DNA of 64,000 nucleotides. It comes from HGW-17 sp964516435. Lineage in GTDB: Bacteria > Myxococcota_A > Polyangia > HGW-17. The position numbers and the translations under genes are program-made. Under the pieces are notes generated by a model. It worked only from the letters and a program-made list of their open reading frames with translations. It had not been told where the DNA came from and did not search any database. Within the stretch, counting starts at the first letter, position 1. Every line of letters begins with the position of its first letter. The DNA is taken from contig CAZEZP010000095.1 of the NCBI GenBank assembly GCA_964516435.1, forward strand, positions 3,591 through 67,590. The letters are read 5' to 3'. This document shows, piece by piece, positions 17,107-26,109 of the stretch.

Positions 17107-18675
17107 CTACTCTTTTTTTTTAAACAATAAGTCCAGTTTCTGCCGCTGCGCGTGGGCGTCCGTGCGGCGCGGGCGGGGAGGCGTTTCGGGCGCCGGACGC
17201 AGGGAGAGCGAGATGCGGCCCTTTTCCGGATCCACCTGCAAAACCCGGCAGAGGACGCGCTGGCCCAGTTGCAGGACGACGGCCGGATCCCGCACGGGAC
17301 CTTCGCCCATCTCGGAGACATGGATGAAGCCGTCCTGCTCCAGGCCGAGATTCACGAACGCGCCGAAGGGCACGATGGATGTGACGACGCCGGGAAGTTG
17401 CATGCCGGGCCGCAGATCCGAAATGCGCTTCACCAGGGCGCCCGGAACCGGACGGGCGACGGCGCCCCCCCGCTGCGCCGGCCTTGCGCCGCTCTCGCGC
17501 TGCAGGCGCACCCATTCCACCATGTCCGAGAAGGCCGGCTGCAGGAGGGATTCCGGAATTTCCGGCTGGTATTCCGCAAGCCCCAGCCGGGAAGCGGGAA
17601 TCTTCGACCACGCGTCAAAGGGATCCAGCGCCCGCTCCAGCAGGATGCGCGCCGAAGCCATGTGCGCAGGGACGCCTGGATGGCGCTGGCGGGACCAGGA
17701 CAGCGCGGCCGGCCGCACGGGAATCAGGAGGCGCCGGGAAAGCGCCTGCCGCAGACGCTGCAGGCGCGCGTGGTCGGGAGCCGAGGCAGGAATTGCCACC
17801 GGCACGTCCGGATGCGTCCCGCACCAGGCGAGCAATTGCGAAAAACCCTTTTCATCCGGAGAAAAACCGCGCGGCGCCCCCCATTGCCCCCGCGCGTCCC
17901 GGAAAACCGCGCCGATGCTCTGCCGGGGCGCACCCACGTAAAGACCGATGGCCCCCTGCCCCGCCTCCATGCCGGACGATTCGAGCAGTCCGCGGTAGAC
18001 TTCCGCCGCCGCCTGCACGGCTTCACGCCGGGCGCGGGCCACGGTTTCCTCCCAGAGCAGCCGCGGCAGGACTTGCAGCCAGGAGGAAAAAAGCGCATCG
18101 GGCCAGCGCGGATCCCGGCGAAGGCTCCACTGCCACGCCAGTTCCTCGGCGGGCGGCTCCACGCCGATGTGCAGCGCGCCCGCGGCTGCCGCCCGCACGG
18201 CAGCCAGCACCCTGTGGGATGGCAGTTCTCCGGGTGAAGCATGCAAGGAGAGCAAATCCGAGAAGGAAGGATGCACGGGAAGGCTTCCCGCTGCCACAAA
18301 ACGCACCCGGGCGCGCTGCATCCCCAGAGCGAACAGCACCCGGGCCACGGCCAGAAAGCGGGTTTCGTCGCCAGCCGGCAGTCCATCCGGCGCGGCGCAG
18401 GCCAGGCGAACCGAGAGCACATCCGCCAGTTCGGAGCCGAACCGGGGCGCGCAGGCCTCGATCGGCTTCTTCAGCAAGCGGTATTCGTCATGCAGACGCC
18501 GCCAGGCCCAGATCTGGGCCGGCGCCATCTTCTGGCCCGCCTCCGAGCGGCACAGTCCGGCGAAACTGGCGCCATTCTCCAGTTCCCGGGCGAAATGCAC
18601 CGCGGCTTCCTCGCCGAACATCCAGTCTTTCTGCAGCCAGAACACGAACGCGGTCACGACACGGCTCTGCCACAA
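17107..18675 (-). CDS. Short Tex-like RNA-binding protein with C-terminal S1 domain
   Basis: Encodes about 522 aa, much shorter than the roughly 770 aa of Tex. The C-terminus is a clear S1 domain (GVVTSIVPFGAFVNLGL, then GFIHVSEM, ending GRISLSLRP). Before it, VPAHMASARILLERALDPFDAW and LGLAEYQPEIPESLL correspond to the Tex segment around SIARRLQDPLAELVKI and GVGQYQHDV, and an RNase H-like YqgF region seems to precede that. The helix-hairpin-helix part of Tex looks missing. Tex-type proteins bind nucleic acid and affect transcription. No ATG fits the start; the TTG at 18675 is used here, and the frame stays coding-like for about 20 residues upstream, so the N-terminus is uncertain. Last gene of the signalling operon. 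Confidence 0.65.
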   Translation of the reverse strand: MWQSRVVTAFVFWLQKDWMFGEEAAVHFARELENGASFAGLCRSEAGQKMAPAQIWAWRRLHDEYRLLKKPIEACAPRFGSELADVLSVRLACAAPDGLPAGDETRFLAVARVLFALGMQRARVRFVAAGSLPVHPSFSDLLSLHASPGELPSHRVLAAVRAAAAGALHIGVEPPAEELAWQWSLRRDPRWPDALFSSWLQVLPRLLWEETVARARREAVQAAAEVYRGLLESSGMEAGQGAIGLYVGAPRQSIGAVFRDARGQWGAPRGFSPDEKGFSQLLAWCGTHPDVPVAIPASAPDHARLQRLRQALSRRLLIPVRPAALSWSRQRHPGVPAHMASARILLERALDPFDAWSKIPASRLGLAEYQPEIPESLLQPAFSDMVEWVRLQRESGARPAQRGGAVARPVPGALVKRISDLRPGMQLPGVVTSIVPFGAFVNLGLEQDGFIHVSEMGEGPVRDPAVVLQLGQRVLCRVLQVDPEKGRISLSLRPAPETPPRPRRTDAHAQRQKLDLLFKKKE

Positions 18676-18724
18676 AACGCCCCCCGTGGCAAGAATGCCG
18701 TCCTGCTCTTCGACGTAACGGACA

Positions 18725-19807
18725 TCAGGTGGACGGGTTTGAGGATTGCATCTTCTTGCGCAGGATTTCCAGATTCAGTTGCAAAGTCCTGTTTTCCGGG
18801 TCCAGGCGGGCGGCTTCCTGCCAGGCCGCCAGCGCCGACTCGTAGCGCTTCTCCCGCAGGTGCTCGTAGCCCTCGTCCAGCAGCCGCGAGTAGCGCTGCA
18901 TGGGCGATTCCGGCTCGCCGGACGGCTCCGGCAGAGCGGTCTTGCGCCGGATTTCGGCTTCCATGGCGCGATGCTGGGCGGCCATGGCCTCTTCCATGGC
19001 CGAACGGGAGAGCGACAGGTCGGCCGGCGTGGACTTCTTGGCCACCGTGCGGCCATCCACCATCACCACCGTGGTGTAGGCCGGCGCGGGCCGCTCGGTG
19101 AACTCGGTCTGGACCTGGAACAACTTCCCCAGCACATGCACGCCCGAGAGTTGTCCCATGGGCTTTTCCCGAAGGACGGGCCCCGGAGCCGGGGCCGCGG
19201 CCTCGGCGATTCCGGCGAAATCCACCGGGTCGACATGGATGGAGAAACGGCCGGAGGATGCGTCGAACACGCGGTCGAGCCTTTCCATGTCGGCCTCGTC
19301 CACCTCGCCGGCGCGCAGACGCAGGCGGACCGTGCCTTCCGGCGCTTCCACCTCGAGCGTTCCGAAAATGCCCTTGGTTTCCACGAACTGCAGGATGCGC
19401 ACCATGGAGATGCGGGACAAATCCCCCACGAAGGCCGCGTGCCGCTTGCGGCGCGACAGGACGGCGCGAACGCGGGCGGCCAGGACGGCCGGAGAAACCG
19501 GCTTGACCAGATAGTCCTGCGCCCCCATCTCCAGCGCGCGCACGACGTTCGCATCGTCGGCATGGCCCGTAAGAAAGATGAACGGCGTCTGGCGGGACGC
19601 ATGGCGAAACTGGTATTCCTGGAAGAACGCGAACCCGTCCATTTCCGGCATGGAAAGATCAGTCACGACGCATTCCGGGTCGACGCTGCCCGCCGCATCC
19701 AGCGCCTGGCGCGCATCGGCGAACCGGTGTGTCGAAAACCCAGCGGCTTCCAGTGCATCGGCAGCGGCATCACGTACGCCGGCTTCGTCATCCACCACAA
19801 AAATCAT
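18725..19807 (-). CDS. Response regulator with DUF4388 (PATAN-type) and C-terminal TPR-like tail
   Basis: Encodes 360 aa. Residues 1-120 are a receiver domain: acidic pair in FVVDDEAG, phosphoacceptor Asp in CVVTDLSMPEMDG, Thr in FIFLTGHA and Lys in YLVKPVSP. A DUF4388 domain follows (ISMVRILQFVETKGIFGTLEV, about 130-210). The last 60 residues resemble a single TPR (YEHLREKRYESALAAWQEAARLDPENRTL). No DNA-binding domain is present, so output is probably by protein contact. GGGAGG precedes the ATG. It lies 15 bp after the roadblock gene in one operon. Confidence 0.88.
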   Translation of the reverse strand: MIFVVDDEAGVRDAAADALEAAGFSTHRFADARQALDAAGSVDPECVVTDLSMPEMDGFAFFQEYQFRHASRQTPFIFLTGHADDANVVRALEMGAQDYLVKPVSPAVLAARVRAVLSRRKRHAAFVGDLSRISMVRILQFVETKGIFGTLEVEAPEGTVRLRLRAGEVDEADMERLDRVFDASSGRFSIHVDPVDFAGIAEAAAPAPGPVLREKPMGQLSGVHVLGKLFQVQTEFTERPAPAYTTVVMVDGRTVAKKSTPADLSLSRSAMEEAMAAQHRAMEAEIRRKTALPEPSGEPESPMQRYSRLLDEGYEHLREKRYESALAAWQEAARLDPENRTLQLNLEILRKKMQSSNPST

Positions 19808-19822
19808 GGCATCCTCCCGCCA

Positions 19823-20308
19823 TCAGGCTTCATGCAGGATGGCCGAGACGGCCCCCACGGTCAACTCCAGTTCGCTACCCGCATCGACTTCGGAAGAACA
19901 GAAGACGAGCAGGCACAACGGCGTCGAACCCGCCGCGAACGTGCGCATCACCAGTTTTTCCGAAAATCCGACGTCCAGGGAGATCGTCTCGGGCGCATGG
20001 GGCAGGCCCAGCCTGGCCACCCGCTCCAGCGCATCCGCGAGCACGGCGGCCAGGGCGGACAGCGCCCCGGCATCCAGCGGCGCAGATACGGCGGAAAACA
20101 GCATGCCGGAGGCGTCGGCCAGAGCGGCTCCCGAAAAGCCGCCGCGTTCGCAGGCGGTCTGGAGCGTGGCATCCAGTTTCTCCTGGCGCGTCGCGAACTG
20201 CAAAAGCGCAGGAACGGATTCATCCTGTTTCCCGCCGGCCACCGGAGACGGCTCCCGGAGACGATCCAGCAGGTGGCTCCAACGTGCGATGTCGATGACT
20301 CCGTTCAT
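19823..20308 (-). CDS. Roadblock/LC7-like protein coupled to the ParA-type ATPase
   Basis: Encodes 161 aa, MNGVIDIARWSHLLDRL at the start. The central part (LDATLQTACERGGFSGAALADASGMLFSAVSA) followed by two further strands and a helix fits the roadblock/LC7 fold, which in bacteria partners small GTPases or other P-loop proteins. Its ATG overlaps the stop of the upstream ATPase gene (ATGA), so the two are translationally coupled and probably interact. Confidence 0.7.
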   Translation of the reverse strand: MNGVIDIARWSHLLDRLREPSPVAGGKQDESVPALLQFATRQEKLDATLQTACERGGFSGAALADASGMLFSAVSAPLDAGALSALAAVLADALERVARLGLPHAPETISLDVGFSEKLVMRTFAAGSTPLCLLVFCSSEVDAGSELELTVGAVSAILHEA

Positions 20309-20967
20309 GACGATCCCTCCTTCCCGTCGGTCTCTTCGAGCCATTCCAGCGCCAGCCGGGCGCTCTGGCGATACAGCAGGGTGCCCGGCGCGGCGAAAAG
20401 GGGAAGCCGTGCCGCGGCGGCGAACGCCGCATCCTGCCAGACGACGGTTTCCTGCACGCGTCCGGGGCCCAGGCCGCGCAGGGATGCGGCATGTTCCCAC
20501 TGGACGGGTGAAGCGGCATCCACCCGGGTGAGCAGAACCCTGTGCAGGGAAAACCCGGGATGGCGTTCGCGCAGCATGGCCAGTTCCTCCAGGAAATCGC
20601 CGAACAGGGCCAGCGAGAGTTCGGATGCATCCGTGCAGAGCACCAGGCGGGCGTCCAGCATCGGGCGGGCGCCGGTGATGGGCCAGCGGGGCGGCGCATC
20701 CACGAGCACCCAGTCGAAATCCACGCCATCCACGGCCGATGGTTCGCCGGCTTCCACCTGCAGGCCCGTGTCCGCCACCGGCAGGCGGATTCCCGCAGCG
20801 GCCTCCCGTGGCGAGATGCCGGCGGCGCGCGCCAGCCCCCGCATCGGATCGGCATCCACGCACAGCACGCGCTGCCCCATGCGGGCCAGATGCCGGGCGG
20901 TATTGAGCAGGGTGGTCGTCTTCCCGACTCCCCCAGCCGCCGAAACGAAAATGAGAACCTGCGTCAT
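20305..20967 (-). CDS. ParA/MinD-like P-loop ATPase
   Basis: Encodes 220 aa from the ATG at 20967, which has a perfect AAGGAGG upstream; the longer reading frame from 20985 lacks such a site. The deviant Walker A FVSAAGGVGKTTTLLN has the second Gly-Gly-Val-Gly-Lys-Thr pattern of ParA/MinD ATPases. CVDADPMRG and WVLVDAPPRW correspond to the switch and Walker B motifs. Such ATPases dimerise on ATP and position cell components. There is no ParB or chromosome context; it sits between a response regulator and a roadblock protein, overlapping both by four bases, so a role in localising or gating the signalling system is likely. Confidence 0.82.
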   Translation of the reverse strand: MTQVLIFVSAAGGVGKTTTLLNTARHLARMGQRVLCVDADPMRGLARAAGISPREAAAGIRLPVADTGLQVEAGEPSAVDGVDFDWVLVDAPPRWPITGARPMLDARLVLCTDASELSLALFGDFLEELAMLRERHPGFSLHRVLLTRVDAASPVQWEHAASLRGLGPGRVQETVVWQDAAFAAAARLPLFAAPGTLLYRQSARLALEWLEETDGKEGSS

Positions 20968-21899
20968 GGCTGACCTCCTTGCCAATCGGACCCGTCTTCA
21001 CCCGGACCGGTCGACGGCCGAAGCACGCCCTCGGACAACAGGCCGGTCAAACGGCGGGCCCCTTCGTCCAGATCGCCCGGATACAGCGCCAGAAAACGCC
21101 CGGCCGACAGAGGAAAATCTGCCCACGGGGAAAAACCCCCCTGCCCTGCCGGATCCGGTTCCAGCCATGTATCCCAGCCGATACCCTTCGGCAGTTCATG
21201 GCCCCATTCGTCCATGCGCCGTACGGCATCCAGCAGCAATCCGCCCAGAAAATCCCCTTCGTTTCCGGCTTCCTCGTCCGTGGACAGGAAGCGTACGAAA
21301 AAATTCCCATGCGCCGAAAGCACGATGCGCATCAGGGCATCCGCACCCGCAAAGGAACCGAAAGCGGCATCCACGAAGCGGCCCCTGTGTACGTCGATGT
21401 GCGCCGGAAGGTCGGGCAGTTCCACGCGGGCGGTCTTCTGCCCGATTTCGAGCGTGGAGAGCAGATCGAAAAGCCCCATGTCCCGCAATCGCCCCTGCAG
21501 GTGGGCGGACCGGACGGCGTAGCGGCGCGAGCGGCGAAGCGCGGCATGCACCCTGGCCATCAGTTCGGCGCGGTCGAACGGCTTGACGATGTAGTCCTCG
21601 GCCCCACCCTCCAGCGCACGGACCTTGAGATTCGGGCGGTCGTGGGAAGTCAGGAAGAGCACCGGGACACCCTGCAGTCGGGGTTCTTCCTGCAGGCGCC
21701 GCAGGACGGCGAAACCATCCATCTTCGGCATCTGAAGGTCCAGAAGAATCAGGTCCGGCGGATTTTCCCGCGCCATCCCGATTCCCTGGAGGCCATCGGC
21801 CGCAGATTCGGCCTGCAATCCCGCCCGCTCCAGATAATCCGACAGCACCTCACGGTGCATCTCGTCGTCATCGATGATGAGAATCCGGTAGGAATCCAT
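20964..21899 (-). CDS. Response regulator with DUF4388 (PATAN-type) output
   Basis: Encodes 311 aa. The receiver domain (1-120) has ILIIDDDEMH, the phosphoacceptor in LILLDLQMPKMDG, Thr/Ser in VLFLTSHD and Lys in YIVKPFDR. Residues 130-210 are DUF4388 (GLFDLLSTLEIGQKTARVEL and DVHRGRFVDAAFG). The remaining 100 residues are unassigned. No DNA-binding domain. A strong GGAGG precedes the ATG, 12 bp after the large kinase gene, so the kinase is the likely phosphodonor. Confidence 0.88.
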   Translation of the reverse strand: MDSYRILIIDDDEMHREVLSDYLERAGLQAESAADGLQGIGMARENPPDLILLDLQMPKMDGFAVLRRLQEEPRLQGVPVLFLTSHDRPNLKVRALEGGAEDYIVKPFDRAELMARVHAALRRSRRYAVRSAHLQGRLRDMGLFDLLSTLEIGQKTARVELPDLPAHIDVHRGRFVDAAFGSFAGADALMRIVLSAHGNFFVRFLSTDEEAGNEGDFLGGLLLDAVRRMDEWGHELPKGIGWDTWLEPDPAGQGGFSPWADFPLSAGRFLALYPGDLDEGARRLTGLLSEGVLRPSTGPGEDGSDWQGGQP

Positions 21900-21911
21900 C
21901 CCTATCCTCCA

Positions 21912-24900
21912 TCAGGCGGCGCCGCGCAGGCGCAGGGTGCGCAGGAATTCCCGCACTTCCGTATCCAGCACGGGCTCCTGCCAGACCTGGACGCCAGGAA
22001 TCATGCAGGCCTGCGCACGGGGGGACACCACCACCACCGGCATGGTTTTCGCCATGGCTTCCAGCCAGGCACGGGCGTCGCCATCGAGAGCCTGCCCATC
22101 CGCGAACAGCGCCATGGCCTCGGGCGGATACTCCTCGTGCGGCTTTGTTCCGATGAGGACGGGCCCCCGTGGAACTTCCAGTTGCGCGCGCAGACGTCCC
22201 GACGGGTCGAACAGCAGGACTGGACACGCCCCCGTTTCCGGCAGCGGCAATTCCACCGTGAAGAGGCTGCCCCCCTCGGCCGGGCTTTCGGCCCACACCC
22301 GTCCGCCGTGCAGCGTCACCAGGTGCCGCACGATGGACAGTCCCAGGCCGGCCCCGGAAAAGCCGCGGGCATCGGCGTCCGGCCGGCGCACCTGGTGGTA
22401 GCGGTCGAAAATGGACTCGAGTTGGTCCGCTGGAATCCCGGGCCCCTCGTCGCGCACGGTGAGCCGGACATGGCGCCCCATCCGCTGGATTCCCACCCGG
22501 ATGCGCCCGCCGTCCGGAGAAAACTTCACGGCGTTGGACAGCAGGTTGTGCAGCACCTGCTGCAGCCGCCGGCCGTCGCCCGTGACCGGCACCGCGCCGG
22601 CCGCGAAATCCGTCTCGACGCGGATGCCGCGGGCCGCTGCATACGAAGCCACCGCCTCCACGACTTCCGCCGCCAGCCGACTCAAATCCAGCGGGCGTTT
22701 TTCGAGGGTGATCCGGCCGCTCTCCATGCGTTCCAGATCCAGGAGATCCTGAACGAATGCCATGAGCTTCTCGCCGGCTTCCACGATGCGCCCCAGCGTC
22801 TTGTGCAGTTTTTCCTTCGGCGTGTCGGGATAATCCAGCAGAAAGCGCGCCGATGCGATGATGCCGGACAACGGCGACTTGATGTCGTGGGACGTCACGG
22901 CCACCAGTTCGCTCTTGAGCCGGCTGAGGTTTTCCAGTTCGCGGTTGCGCCGCTCCAGTTCCTGCGTGAGCCGCTCCAGTTTGGCCCGGGTTTCCACCCG
23001 ATCGGAAACGTCGTACAGGCGCAGCAGAAAGCCGGAGCGCTCCCCCGCGGCATCGAAGATTTCAGCCACCGATGCCTCCACGGGGACGTGCGCGCCGTCG
23101 GCCCGGATGAAGAAGGTCTCCATGCGGGCCGATTCGTTCGAAAGCAGCGCGATGGACAACTCCGGGGACAGGAAGGGATGCACGTCCACCCCAGTCAGTT
23201 CCTGCCGGGGAAGCCGCGCGAGTTCGGCAAAACGCTCGTTGGCATCGAAAATCATGCCGGTGGGCGTGAGAATGGCCACGGCATCCGTATCCAGGCTGAA
23301 GTTGCGGTGCATCATGGCCAGTTGCTGGGCCGAGTGCACCTGCCTCTCCGCCGATCGGACGAACACGTCGTATCCATCGGAACGGGAAACGGCCAGCATC
23401 TCCAGAGGCAACTGCAGGCCCTGCAGAAGGCGGCTGGCATGCCCCGCCCTTTCGGCTTCCTCCAGCAGGCGGACGAAGTCGGCCTGGTCCCTTTCCCTCA
23501 CGAACTGCTGCAGGAAATCCGCCTGGATGTTCTGCAGGCGGGCGGCCAGTTCCCGGTGGCCTTCCAGAATCCGGCCGTCCGGGGCGATGCGGGCCCGGAT
23601 CCAGTCCGGCTCCTGCACGAAATGAATCCGGCCGTCCTGGCCGCCGACGAGGAGCGCAGATGGACTTCCCACGATTTCCGGCAAGGAGAGCCGGGAGAGT
23701 TCGAAAAACGAAAAGGGCCTGTCCGGCGAACCGGAAGCCAAAAGCCGGGGAGCCTGCTCCAGCACTTTCAGCGCCGCCGGCATCAGGAGCGGGTCGAAAT
23801 GCGTGCCGGCGCCGTGCCGGATGGCCGCGATCGCCTGCTCGTGGGACAGCACCACGTTGTAGCCGCGCTCCGTGGTCATGGCGTCGTAGGCGTCCGCATA
23901 GGCCAGGATCCGGCCGATGAGCGGAATGGATTCGCCCGATATCCCCATGGGATAGCCGCCGCCGCCATAGCGCTCGTGATGGGACGCCGCCGGATGCGCC
24001 AGATGCCGCAGCGCCCCGATCCGTTCGATGAGCATGCGGGACTTTTCTGCATGTGTACGCAGGATGTCCCACTGCTCCGTGCTCAACTCGTCCCGCCGGT
24101 CCAGAATCTTCAGGGGGACGGCCACCTTGCCAATGTCGTGGAGAAGCGCCGCGAAGGTCACGTCCCAGAGGTTGACCGCGCCAGGCCCCAGTTCCCTCGC
24201 CAGGAAAAAAGCCAGGCGGGCCACCCGTGCCGAATGCCCCATGGTGTAGGGATGCCGGCTCTCCATCACGCGCGCGAGCAGCCACAGCAACTCGAGGAGC
24301 GCATCCTCGCTGGCCATGGCAGAGACCGCCGTGGACGGCGGTTCCAGCATCTCCAGCCCGATTTCCAGCTCCGCATCGTGGAGATTCTCCGGAACCCCTT
24401 CATCCTTCGACAGCCAGCCCATCGCGGCATCGGCCACCTCGGGCGCCACCCGCGTGCCGCGGCTCGCGCGGATTTCTTCGGCGGCCACCGTGCGCCGCAG
24501 GCCGGCCGGCAAGTCCCGCAGACGCACCTCCAGGTGGTCCGCCAGATGCACCACGGCCGCCAGAAGGCCGATTTGCGCCCCTTTCTTGCGTGCGGGGAAG
24601 CCGGTGCCATCGAAATTCTCGTGGTGGTCGGCAATCGCCGGAATCCAGGGGGAAAACAGCGTGAAGGGCTCGCAGATGGCCGCTCCGCGGGTGGCATGCT
24701 CCCGCGCGGCCGGGTCGGCGAACCCCAGCGTGGCATGGTGCACGATGTGATCGGGCAGCCCCATTCCGCCGATGTCGTGCAAAAAGCCGCAGTAGGCGGC
24801 GTCCTGCGGATGCGGCAATCCCAGCGATTTCGCGATGTGAAACGCCATCAGCGCCGTGCGCCGGGCGTGCTCGAGCTTCACGCCCTCGTCGAAATCCTGC

Positions 24901-24947
24901 ATCAGGGCCAAAACGTGCAGCGTGTCGCGAAAGATGGTGCCGTCCAT
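21912..24947 (-). CDS. Large hybrid sensor: two HD-GYP-type domains, PAS, histidine kinase, degenerate C-terminal domain
   Basis: Encodes 1011 aa. Residues 20-180 form an HD domain (HD at 57-58) with the signature HENFDGTGFP (109-118), a GYP variant. Residues 215-400 are a second, fuller HD-GYP domain: HD at 270-271 in LLHDIGKVAVP and HHERYGGGGYP (323-333). HD-GYP domains hydrolyse cyclic-di-GMP or bind it. A PAS domain follows (about 545-650), then HisKA with H687 in SHDIKSPLSG and an ATPase domain with NLLSNAVKF (801-809), DEGPGIP (833-839) and GAGLGLSIV (865-873). The last 100 residues look like a receiver remnant without the Asp. The protein could link cyclic-di-GMP to phosphotransfer to the two regulators downstream. 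No membrane segment is seen, so it is cytoplasmic. Confidence 0.9.
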   Translation of the reverse strand: MDGTIFRDTLHVLALMQDFDEGVKLEHARRTALMAFHIAKSLGLPHPQDAAYCGFLHDIGGMGLPDHIVHHATLGFADPAAREHATRGAAICEPFTLFSPWIPAIADHHENFDGTGFPARKKGAQIGLLAAVVHLADHLEVRLRDLPAGLRRTVAAEEIRASRGTRVAPEVADAAMGWLSKDEGVPENLHDAELEIGLEMLEPPSTAVSAMASEDALLELLWLLARVMESRHPYTMGHSARVARLAFFLARELGPGAVNLWDVTFAALLHDIGKVAVPLKILDRRDELSTEQWDILRTHAEKSRMLIERIGALRHLAHPAASHHERYGGGGYPMGISGESIPLIGRILAYADAYDAMTTERGYNVVLSHEQAIAAIRHGAGTHFDPLLMPAALKVLEQAPRLLASGSPDRPFSFFELSRLSLPEIVGSPSALLVGGQDGRIHFVQEPDWIRARIAPDGRILEGHRELAARLQNIQADFLQQFVRERDQADFVRLLEEAERAGHASRLLQGLQLPLEMLAVSRSDGYDVFVRSAERQVHSAQQLAMMHRNFSLDTDAVAILTPTGMIFDANERFAELARLPRQELTGVDVHPFLSPELSIALLSNESARMETFFIRADGAHVPVEASVAEIFDAAGERSGFLLRLYDVSDRVETRAKLERLTQELERRNRELENLSRLKSELVAVTSHDIKSPLSGIIASARFLLDYPDTPKEKLHKTLGRIVEAGEKLMAFVQDLLDLERMESGRITLEKRPLDLSRLAAEVVEAVASYAAARGIRVETDFAAGAVPVTGDGRRLQQVLHNLLSNAVKFSPDGGRIRVGIQRMGRHVRLTVRDEGPGIPADQLESIFDRYHQVRRPDADARGFSGAGLGLSIVRHLVTLHGGRVWAESPAEGGSLFTVELPLPETGACPVLLFDPSGRLRAQLEVPRGPVLIGTKPHEEYPPEAMALFADGQALDGDARAWLEAMAKTMPVVVVSPRAQACMIPGVQVWQEPVLDTEVREFLRTLRLRGAA

Positions 24948-24968
24948 GCCTTTACCCAGAAACTGCGT

Positions 24969-25718
24969 TCAGGAGGGAATCGGAAAACTGCCGGCCGGTC
25001 CGTCCAGCGGGCACGTCAGCGTGAGCACCCAGTCCATGAAGCGGCGCACCTGGTCCCTGGTATTGAAAATGGCCCCATGCTGGGGCGCCATGCGTTCGAT
25101 GTCGAGTTTCGAAACCGTGTTCACCCAGCGCTCCAGGGCGACGCGCGAAGGAATGTAGCGCTCATGGAATCCCTTCATGAAGGGGATGTGCGCGTCGAAA
25201 TCCTCGACCATGGGCGAGGGCGCGCCCAGCGACGCCCCGAGATCCCCCGAGTACAGGGTGCGGGAAACCGGGTCGTATACCTGGAAATTGCCGGGGGAAT
25301 GCAAAAAATGCGCGGGCAGCAGCAGCATTTTCGCTCCCCCCACCTCGACCGTCATGCCCTCGTCGGGCACCGGCGTGATACGCGAGATGACCAGTTCGTC
25401 GACCCCGAAGTGCGGAATGAAGCGCATCCACAGGGCGCTCAGGTAGGCGCGGGCATCGGTGACCATGAGCCAGCCGTTGGCGGCAGCGATGATGTCCGGA
25501 TCCTGGTGCGAGAACACGATGTGCCGGAAATGGGTGGGCGCCACCATGCCCGTGGCGGCCGAGAACAGTTTCATGTACACCTTGTGGCCCCCGGGGTCGA
25601 GCAGCATGGCCTCCCCCTCGTGGATGATCATGTGCTGGTTGGCCTGCACCATCGATCCTTCCGAGAGGTCGTGGAACATCACATTGCGATGGTTTGCGGA
25701 TTCGAACAGTGTCAGCAT
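24969..25718 (-). CDS. ODP-type metallo-beta-lactamase-fold diiron protein (putative oxygen sensor)
   Basis: Encodes 249 aa. The metal ligands of the flavodiiron/ODP type can be traced: HQDPD (H71, D73, D75), H137 or H140 in PAHFLHSPGN, D159 in YSGDLGAS and H214 in APQHGAI. There is no flavodoxin domain. Relatives (ODP) bind oxygen at a diiron site and pair with signalling proteins, for example chemotaxis kinase in Treponema. It lies directly before the large kinase gene (21 bp apart), so it may feed an oxygen signal into it. The substrate-free sensor role is inferred from family and position; an enzyme activity is not excluded. Confidence 0.8.
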   Translation of the reverse strand: MLTLFESANHRNVMFHDLSEGSMVQANQHMIIHEGEAMLLDPGGHKVYMKLFSAATGMVAPTHFRHIVFSHQDPDIIAAANGWLMVTDARAYLSALWMRFIPHFGVDELVISRITPVPDEGMTVEVGGAKMLLLPAHFLHSPGNFQVYDPVSRTLYSGDLGASLGAPSPMVEDFDAHIPFMKGFHERYIPSRVALERWVNTVSKLDIERMAPQHGAIFNTRDQVRRFMDWVLTLTCPLDGPAGSFPIPS

Positions 25719-25740
25719 GGTGCATCTCCGATGGGGAAAA

Positions 25741-26109
25741 TCATTTCAGGATGTCGCGCACTTCGTCGGCCGCGCGGGAAAGATCCAGGAACAGCAGACC
25801 CAGTTTGGCGTCCTTGCGGGCCAGCGCCAGCATCACGGCATGTTCGCCGGCGTTCATGATCACCGCGAAGCCGTCCTCGCCCCGCACGAAAATCTGCTGC
25901 AGTTTCCCGCGCTTGAGTTCGGCGGCCGTGCGCTGCCCCATGCTCAGCATGGCGGCGCTCATGGCGGCCACCCGGGCCTCCTCCACGCCCTGATGCAGGG
26001 AACTGGCGATGATCAGGCCGTCTTCGGAAACCACGGCGCACGCCTCGACGTCGCCGGAACTGGATTGCAGTTTCGCCAGGGCCTTGTTGAGGTTTTCGAT
26101 TCGGGACAT
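25741..26109 (-). CDS. Roadblock/LC7 domain protein
   Basis: Encodes 122 aa, the usual size of single-domain roadblock proteins. The core is CAVVSEDGLIIASSL, then AAMLSMGQRTAAEL and FAVIMNAGEHAVMLALA, ending in a helix. In myxobacteria and relatives such proteins (MglB-like) regulate small GTPases and polarity. It is the first gene of the nine-kb minus-strand operon, with AAAAGGAG before the ATG. A second roadblock protein occurs further down the operon. Confidence 0.85.
   Translation of the reverse strand: MSRIENLNKALAKLQSSSGDVEACAVVSEDGLIIASSLHQGVEEARVAAMSAAMLSMGQRTAAELKRGKLQQIFVRGEDGFAVIMNAGEHAVMLALARKDAKLGLLFLDLSRAADEVRDILK

Noticed and set aside
20305..20967. Chromosome or plasmid partition ParA
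   Set aside because: No ParB or parS-like repeats nearby; the gene is embedded in a signalling operon.
18746..21586. A 946-aa plus-strand open frame
   Set aside because: Antisense to two response regulators, the ParA-like and the roadblock genes; Arg/Pro/Ser-rich without motifs.
20979..25859. A 1626-aa plus-strand open frame
   Set aside because: It runs antisense across four well-supported minus-strand genes and has no domain; a result of base composition.
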